Shown here: positions 13,101-15,968 of the stretch, one piece after another
How positions within the stretch are numbered: position 1 is the stretch's first letter
How the letters are laid out: each line of letters starts with the position of its first letter
Assembly: GCA_945869725.1 (NCBI GenBank)
Contig: CAMBPO010000051.1
Span: 1 to 15,968, forward strand
Direction of reading: 5' to 3'
Source: Klebsiella pneumoniae
GTDB taxonomy: Bacteria > Pseudomonadota > Gammaproteobacteria > Pseudomonadales > Pseudohongiellaceae
DNA length: 15,968 nucleotides
Made by a program: the position numbers and the translations under genes
Notes under the pieces: model-generated
Told to the model about the DNA's origin: nothing
What the model saw: only the letters and a program-made list of their open reading frames with translations
Databases searched by the model: none

Positions 13101-15683
13101 CACAATCTCAAAAACGTCGATGTCAGCATTCCCTGGAACAAGTTCACGGTTATCACCGGCGTCAGTGGCAGTGGCAAAAGCACATTGGCCTTTGATATCG
13201 TTTTTGCTGAGGGTCAGCGTCGTTATCTGGAATCACTGAATGCCTATGCGCGTCAGTTTGTGCAGCCCGCAACACGGCCGGATGTGGATGCCATTCATGG
13301 CATTCCGCCAACGGTAGCCATCGAGCAGCGCACCAGTCGCGGGGGACGCAAAAGTACCGTGGCCACGCTGACGGAGATTTATCACTTTTTACGATTGATC
13401 TTTGTAAAACTTGGGACGCAATACTGCCCTGGTTGCAAGGTACCTATTGAACCTCAAAGCCGGGAGATGATTCTGTCGCGTCTGCTCCGCGACTGGCAGG
13501 GACAAACGGTGAGCGTCCTTGCCCCTGTGGTTGTCGGACGAAAAGGCATTTATAAAGAACTGGCAGCGTGGGCCGCCGGCAAGGGTTATGAAAAACTGCG
13601 GGTGGATGGGCGTTATCTGGCCACTCAGGACTGGCCAGTGCTGGACAGATTTAAAGAACACAACATTGAAGTACTGATCAATCAGATCAGCATCAGCAAG
13701 AAGCACGAAAAAGCACTGACCGACTTGATTGATGAGGCGCTGGCGGTCGGCAACGGACTGTTGATGATCAGTCCAGTGGCATCTGACATGGAGGATGCGC
13801 TGTTTTCCACCCGCCGTGCCTGTCCATCGTGTGGCGACAGTTTTGACGACCTCGATCCGCGTCTTTTCTCCTTTAACTCCAGACACGGCTGGTGCCATGG
13901 CTGTTATGGCACCGGGGAAATTTTGCCGGAATTCAGTGAAGAACTGACTGGCGAAGAAGAGCACTGGCTGGATCCTGAGACCACAGATATCGGTAAACCC
14001 TGCAAAAAATGTAAGGGCACACGCCTGAATCAGGTGGCACTGGCGGTGCGATTTCAACAGTGGAATATCGCCGAACTCACACAACTGTCCGTTGACCACG
14101 CCGCCTCCACCATCAGCACTATCAAACTGGATAAAAAACAGAACACAATTGCCCGTGACATTCTGCCTGAACTCAGCGGACGATTAAGCTTTCTGCAAAA
14201 GGTGGGTCTGGGATATCTCAGTCTGGATCGTGCGGCGCCAACACTCAGTGGTGGCGAGGCGCAACGCATACGACTTGCTTCACAGCTGGGTTCCAATCTG
14301 CAGGGCGTCTGTTACATCCTTGACGAACCCACCATCGGTTTGCACGCACGTGATAACGCACTGCTGATCAAAACCCTGCGCGAACTGCAACAACATGGCA
14401 ATACTGTGGTGGTTGTGGAGCATGACGATGCCACGATGGCAGAAGCAGATTTCCTGATTGATGTGGGACCTGGCGCCGGCGTCAAGGGTGGTGAAATTGT
14501 CGCCACCGGCACCTTGGCACAATTGAAGAAAAACAAACGTTCCCTGACCGGGCAATTTCTGGCCAACCCGATGCGTCATCCCCTAGCTGACGTGCGGGAC
14601 AGCCAGAGTCGGGATCAGTTTGAGACAGAACAACTCACGATTACCGGCGCACGTCTGAATAACCTGCGCACGCTGGATATCAGCCTACCTCTGCGTCGAC
14701 TGGTGGCAATCAGTGGCGTCAGTGGCAGCGGCAAAAGCACCCTGATTCGCGGAGTTTTGTTCAACAATGTTCAGGCGGCTGTGAGTGCCGCAGGCAGATT
14801 TACCAAAAAGGCCGCGCGCAAAGCCATCCCATGGCAAGGCTGTGAAAACCTTGACGGCTGGCAATCCATCGACAGTATTCTGCAGGTGGATCAGACCCCG
14901 ATTGGCAAAACACCACGCTCCTGCCCCGCCAGTTATGTGGGTATCTGGGACACTATCCGCAAACTGTTTGCGGATACTGTTGATGCACGACTGCGTGGTT
15001 ATTTGCCCGGCCGGTTTTCCTTTAATGTGTCCGGCGGCCGCTGCGAAACCTGTTCCGGTAACGGTATGCAGAAAATTGAAATGAATTTCCTGCCCGATGT
15101 ACGGGTGGATTGTGAGGCCTGTGGTGGCTGGCGATTTAATCCGGAAACGCTGTCGGTACAATTCAAGGGCAAACATATCGGCGAAGTTCTGGCCATGGAT
15201 ATCGATGAAGCCGTCGTGTTTTTTGAGTCTGTACCATCGATTTTTCATGTACTCCGATTGATGCAGGATGTGGGTCTGGGTTATCTGACGCTGGGCCAGC
15301 AAAGTCCGACTCTGTCCGGAGGCGAGGCGCAGCGAATCAAACTGGTGGCGGAACTTGCCAAAGCCAAACCACATCTGAGTCTGCGCGGTAGCAAACCTCC
15401 GCATAAAGTTTATGTGCTCGACGAACCCACCGTGGGTCTGCATATGGCGGATGTTGAGAAATTATTGCGCGTGCTGCATCGACTGGTGGATGCAGGCAAC
15501 TCCGTGCTGGTGATTGAGCATAATCTGGATGTGATTGCCGAAGCCGACTGGGTCATCGACCTTGGACCTGAAGGTGGTGATGGTGGTGGCCAAGTGGTCG
15601 CGCAGGGTTCACCGTTAACCGTGGCAAAAACAAAAAAATCGCATACAGGAAAATATCTGTTGCCGATGCTGACGGCCTCATGA
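10110..15683 (+). CDS. Tandem-fused UvrA-family ABC ATPase (two UvrA copies in one chain)
   Basis: 1857 residues, about twice a normal UvrA (about 940). Copy 1 covers roughly 9-960 and copy 2 roughly 985-1857. All four ABC sites look active: Walker A GVSGSGKS at 40, 644, 1017 and 1536; LSGGE-x-QR at 483, 840, 1379 and 1735; Walker B DEP at 509, 879, 1405 and 1771; H-loop His at 542, 912, 1438 and 1804. Zinc cysteine pairs sit at 249/252 with 273/276, 743/746 with 766/769, 1238/1241 with 1262/1265, and 1645/1648 with 1668/1671. Copy 1 keeps the insertion domain (about 277-387); copy 2 has only about 32 residues there. Copy 2 keeps LAPVVVGRKGIYKEL in the UvrB-binding region; copy 1 lacks it. 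UvrA detects DNA lesions as a dimer; this chain may be a built-in dimer. Start is TTG with no ribosome site; GTG at 10149 is an alternative. It follows the HD gene. Confidence 0.93.
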   Translation: MERSQKNTRIESIVLRGARQNNLKNLSLELPVNKLIVITGVSGSGKSTLAFDTIYAEGQRRYVETFSAYARQFLDRMDKPAIDSIEGIPPSIAIDQSNPVRTSRSTVGTMTELNDYIKLVYARLSHLHCPGCQREVKRDNTQSIVTELMASFPAETRIHVCLPVSVPHNFSGNEILQWLNQQGYTRIQAQNEHHVHAVQDRLRLNQGNRERLGEAIETALHHGNGHLLVYCEPDTDQQQIKAYSSHLHCPDCDKQFSEPGPGLFSFNSPLGACESCKGFGRIIDVDFDLVIPDHNKTLRDGAVKIFQSASYKECQDDLEKYARKAGIPLDTPWKELTEKHKTWVQEGDGGWQDGVWYGIRRFFGWLESRAYKMHIRVLLSRYRAYTECHACYGARLKPEALWWRLHQQPSLAGDQGLPAESYSINELMLLSLQECAAYFKDLRLPGKLDAATELLIGEIRSRLNYLLDVGLGYLTLDRQSRTLSGGEVQRINLTTALGTSLVNTLFVLDEPSIGLHTRDMQRMVSILHRLRDAGNSLIVVEHDPQVMLAADLIIDIGPGPGKRGGEVRFMGTPAELLRDADSLTARYLRGELVVAEPFASESNSSESNNSAAMNAVVAIRGARENNLKNIDVEIPLQKLVCITGVSGSGKSTLMRDVLYRGLCRHFGVSTEAPGEHNSIKGQQHLSNIVFVDQSPLGKTTRSIPATYVGAFDVIRKRFVDQPLARERGYTPGIFSFNSGNGRCPLCSGNGFEHVEMQFLSDVYLRCSECNGKRYRREILDVTLLDPANNARALSIADVLELTVEEATEFFKGDKDIQHCLQPLIDVGLHYLQLGQAVPTLSGGESQRLKLAAHLAELPSAAKASKKTSTGGKGILFLFDEPTTGLHFHDIHVLLKAFRKLLDAGHSLLIIEHNLDVIRAADWLIDIGPEGGADGGQLIGSGTPSWFSTHGKGHTADALREYEQALTRSKAGKLPVMQQRSATSTKRQAAIQIHHAREHNLKNVDVSIPWNKFTVITGVSGSGKSTLAFDIVFAEGQRRYLESLNAYARQFVQPATRPDVDAIHGIPPTVAIEQRTSRGGRKSTVATLTEIYHFLRLIFVKLGTQYCPGCKVPIEPQSREMILSRLLRDWQGQTVSVLAPVVVGRKGIYKELAAWAAGKGYEKLRVDGRYLATQDWPVLDRFKEHNIEVLINQISISKKHEKALTDLIDEALAVGNGLLMISPVASDMEDALFSTRRACPSCGDSFDDLDPRLFSFNSRHGWCHGCYGTGEILPEFSEELTGEEEHWLDPETTDIGKPCKKCKGTRLNQVALAVRFQQWNIAELTQLSVDHAASTISTIKLDKKQNTIARDILPELSGRLSFLQKVGLGYLSLDRAAPTLSGGEAQRIRLASQLGSNLQGVCYILDEPTIGLHARDNALLIKTLRELQQHGNTVVVVEHDDATMAEADFLIDVGPGAGVKGGEIVATGTLAQLKKNKRSLTGQFLANPMRHPLADVRDSQSRDQFETEQLTITGARLNNLRTLDISLPLRRLVAISGVSGSGKSTLIRGVLFNNVQAAVSAAGRFTKKAARKAIPWQGCENLDGWQSIDSILQVDQTPIGKTPRSCPASYVGIWDTIRKLFADTVDARLRGYLPGRFSFNVSGGRCETCSGNGMQKIEMNFLPDVRVDCEACGGWRFNPETLSVQFKGKHIGEVLAMDIDEAVVFFESVPSIFHVLRLMQDVGLGYLTLGQQSPTLSGGEAQRIKLVAELAKAKPHLSLRGSKPPHKVYVLDEPTVGLHMADVEKLLRVLHRLVDAGNSVLVIEHNLDVIAEADWVIDLGPEGGDGGGQVVAQGSPLTVAKTKKSHTGKYLLPMLTAS
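11905..11934 (+). repeat. 15-bp tandem duplication inside the UvrA fusion (linker)
   Basis: CCAGCGAATCCAACT (11905-11919) is followed by CCAGCGAATCCAACA (11920-11934), one base different. It encodes the Ser/Glu/Asn-rich stretch around residues 600-610, between the first and second ABC units of copy 1. The in-frame unit length fits a flexible linker that can change length by slippage. Confidence 0.8.
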
Positions 15684-15762
15684 TGACTCGCCAATCCGCC
15701 TGCCGCTAGTTGATCGGCGTTGTTGGTTGTCTACCCTTATGTTTCTCAGGGATTGAGGTGAT

Positions 15763-15968
15763 TTACTCACTGTCAGAAACGCGCTGCAATTTTCCGGCAG
15801 CACGTGTCAGACGATCATTCACGGCATCCCACTGCATCTGCGCCGGGGGAAGTTCGATCAAAATATAGTCACAAGCAGACTTGTCAATATCTCGCAGAAG
15901 CGCATAGAGGATTTGCCCATACTGAGCAGCATTGTCTGGCATCATCAGCCAGTGACAAGCGCTTTGAT
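15763..15968 (-). CDS. Sua5/TsaC-type threonylcarbamoyl-AMP synthase (C-terminal part, cut by window edge)
   Basis: The reverse-strand frame is open from the right edge to a TAA at 15763-15765, giving the last 67 or so residues. The readable end has SACHWLMMPDN, AAQYGQILYALLRDIDKSACDYILIELPP (about 58 to 30 residues from the end) and WDAVNDRLTRAAGKL. This matches the C-terminus of the longer Sua5/YrdC/TsaC proteins, where LY-x-x-LR-x-[LI]D and E-x-PP-x-x-x-x-W-x-x-[VI]-x-DRL-x-RAA recur. The enzyme makes the threonylcarbamoyl-AMP used for t6A37 in ANN-decoding tRNAs; the catalytic YrdC domain lies outside the window. It converges on the UvrA-like gene with a 79-base gap. Confidence 0.75.
   Translation of the reverse strand, partial: QSACHWLMMPDNAAQYGQILYALLRDIDKSACDYILIELPPAQMQWDAVNDRLTRAAGKLQRVSDSE

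Noticed and set aside
13389..14099. Long open frame of 236 codons on the minus strand inside the UvrA-like gene
   Set aside because: It is the antisense shadow of a strongly conserved coding region, has no recognisable motif, and no ribosome site was noticed.
14685..15443. Long open frame of 252 codons on the minus strand inside the UvrA-like gene
   Set aside because: It lies opposite the fourth ABC unit, whose Walker A, signature and Walker B motifs are all on the plus strand; composition and lack of motifs mark it as a shadow.
15684..15762. Possible terminator after the UvrA-like gene (CGCC...GGCG followed by a T/G-rich stretch)
   Set aside because: The pairing is imperfect, with an internal loop and a large hairpin loop, and the following tract is mixed T and G, not a T run.

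Overview
The window looks like chromosomal DNA of a gammaproteobacterium, probably free-living. Gene density is high, intergenic gaps are short, and base composition looks moderate and even. The clearest taxonomic clue is trmJ lying divergent from suhB, as in E. coli. Closest relatives cannot be named from sequence alone. No tRNA, rRNA, CRISPR array, insertion sequence, phage gene or integration site was seen, and no gene-free stretch exceeds about 180 bases.

Left part (1-3851): tex (N-terminal 197 codons, running off the left edge) lies 9 nt downstream of trmJ on the minus strand. Divergent from trmJ, suhB and a MATE-type efflux gene run on the plus strand. The SuhB homologue has lost most of its metal-binding catalytic residues, yet keeps the fold and the gene neighbourhood. 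It may serve only as the rRNA antitermination (Nus) factor.

Middle (3869-9428): a cobalamin-binding-type radical SAM gene (minus) converges on the MATE gene. Then come a YdjA-like nitroreductase and a PlsC-like acyltransferase with abutting reading frames (plus), a TetR-type regulator (minus), a TauE/SafE permease (minus), and a second, unrelated radical SAM gene (plus). The second radical SAM protein has an unusual CX4CX2C cluster motif. Two of the three convergent gene junctions carry a perfect stem-loop that overlaps a stop codon.

Right part (9429-15968): an HD-domain gene is followed 16 nt later by a 1857-residue tandem-fused UvrA-family protein with four intact ABC ATPase sites, probably as one operon. 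A candidate extended -10 promoter with a perfect 12-bp palindrome in its spacer precedes them. The two UvrA copies have lost different parts: copy 2 lacks the DNA-binding insertion domain, and copy 1 has a shortened, diverged UvrB-binding region. The window ends in the C-terminal part of a convergent Sua5/TsaC-type tRNA threonylcarbamoyl-AMP synthase gene.

Housekeeping RNA functions (tex, trmJ, suhB, sua5) frame an accessory set of redox, radical SAM, membrane and DNA-damage genes. The most interesting items are the apparently dead SuhB, the HD-UvrA fusion operon with complementary domain loss, and the two uncharacterised radical SAM enzymes.
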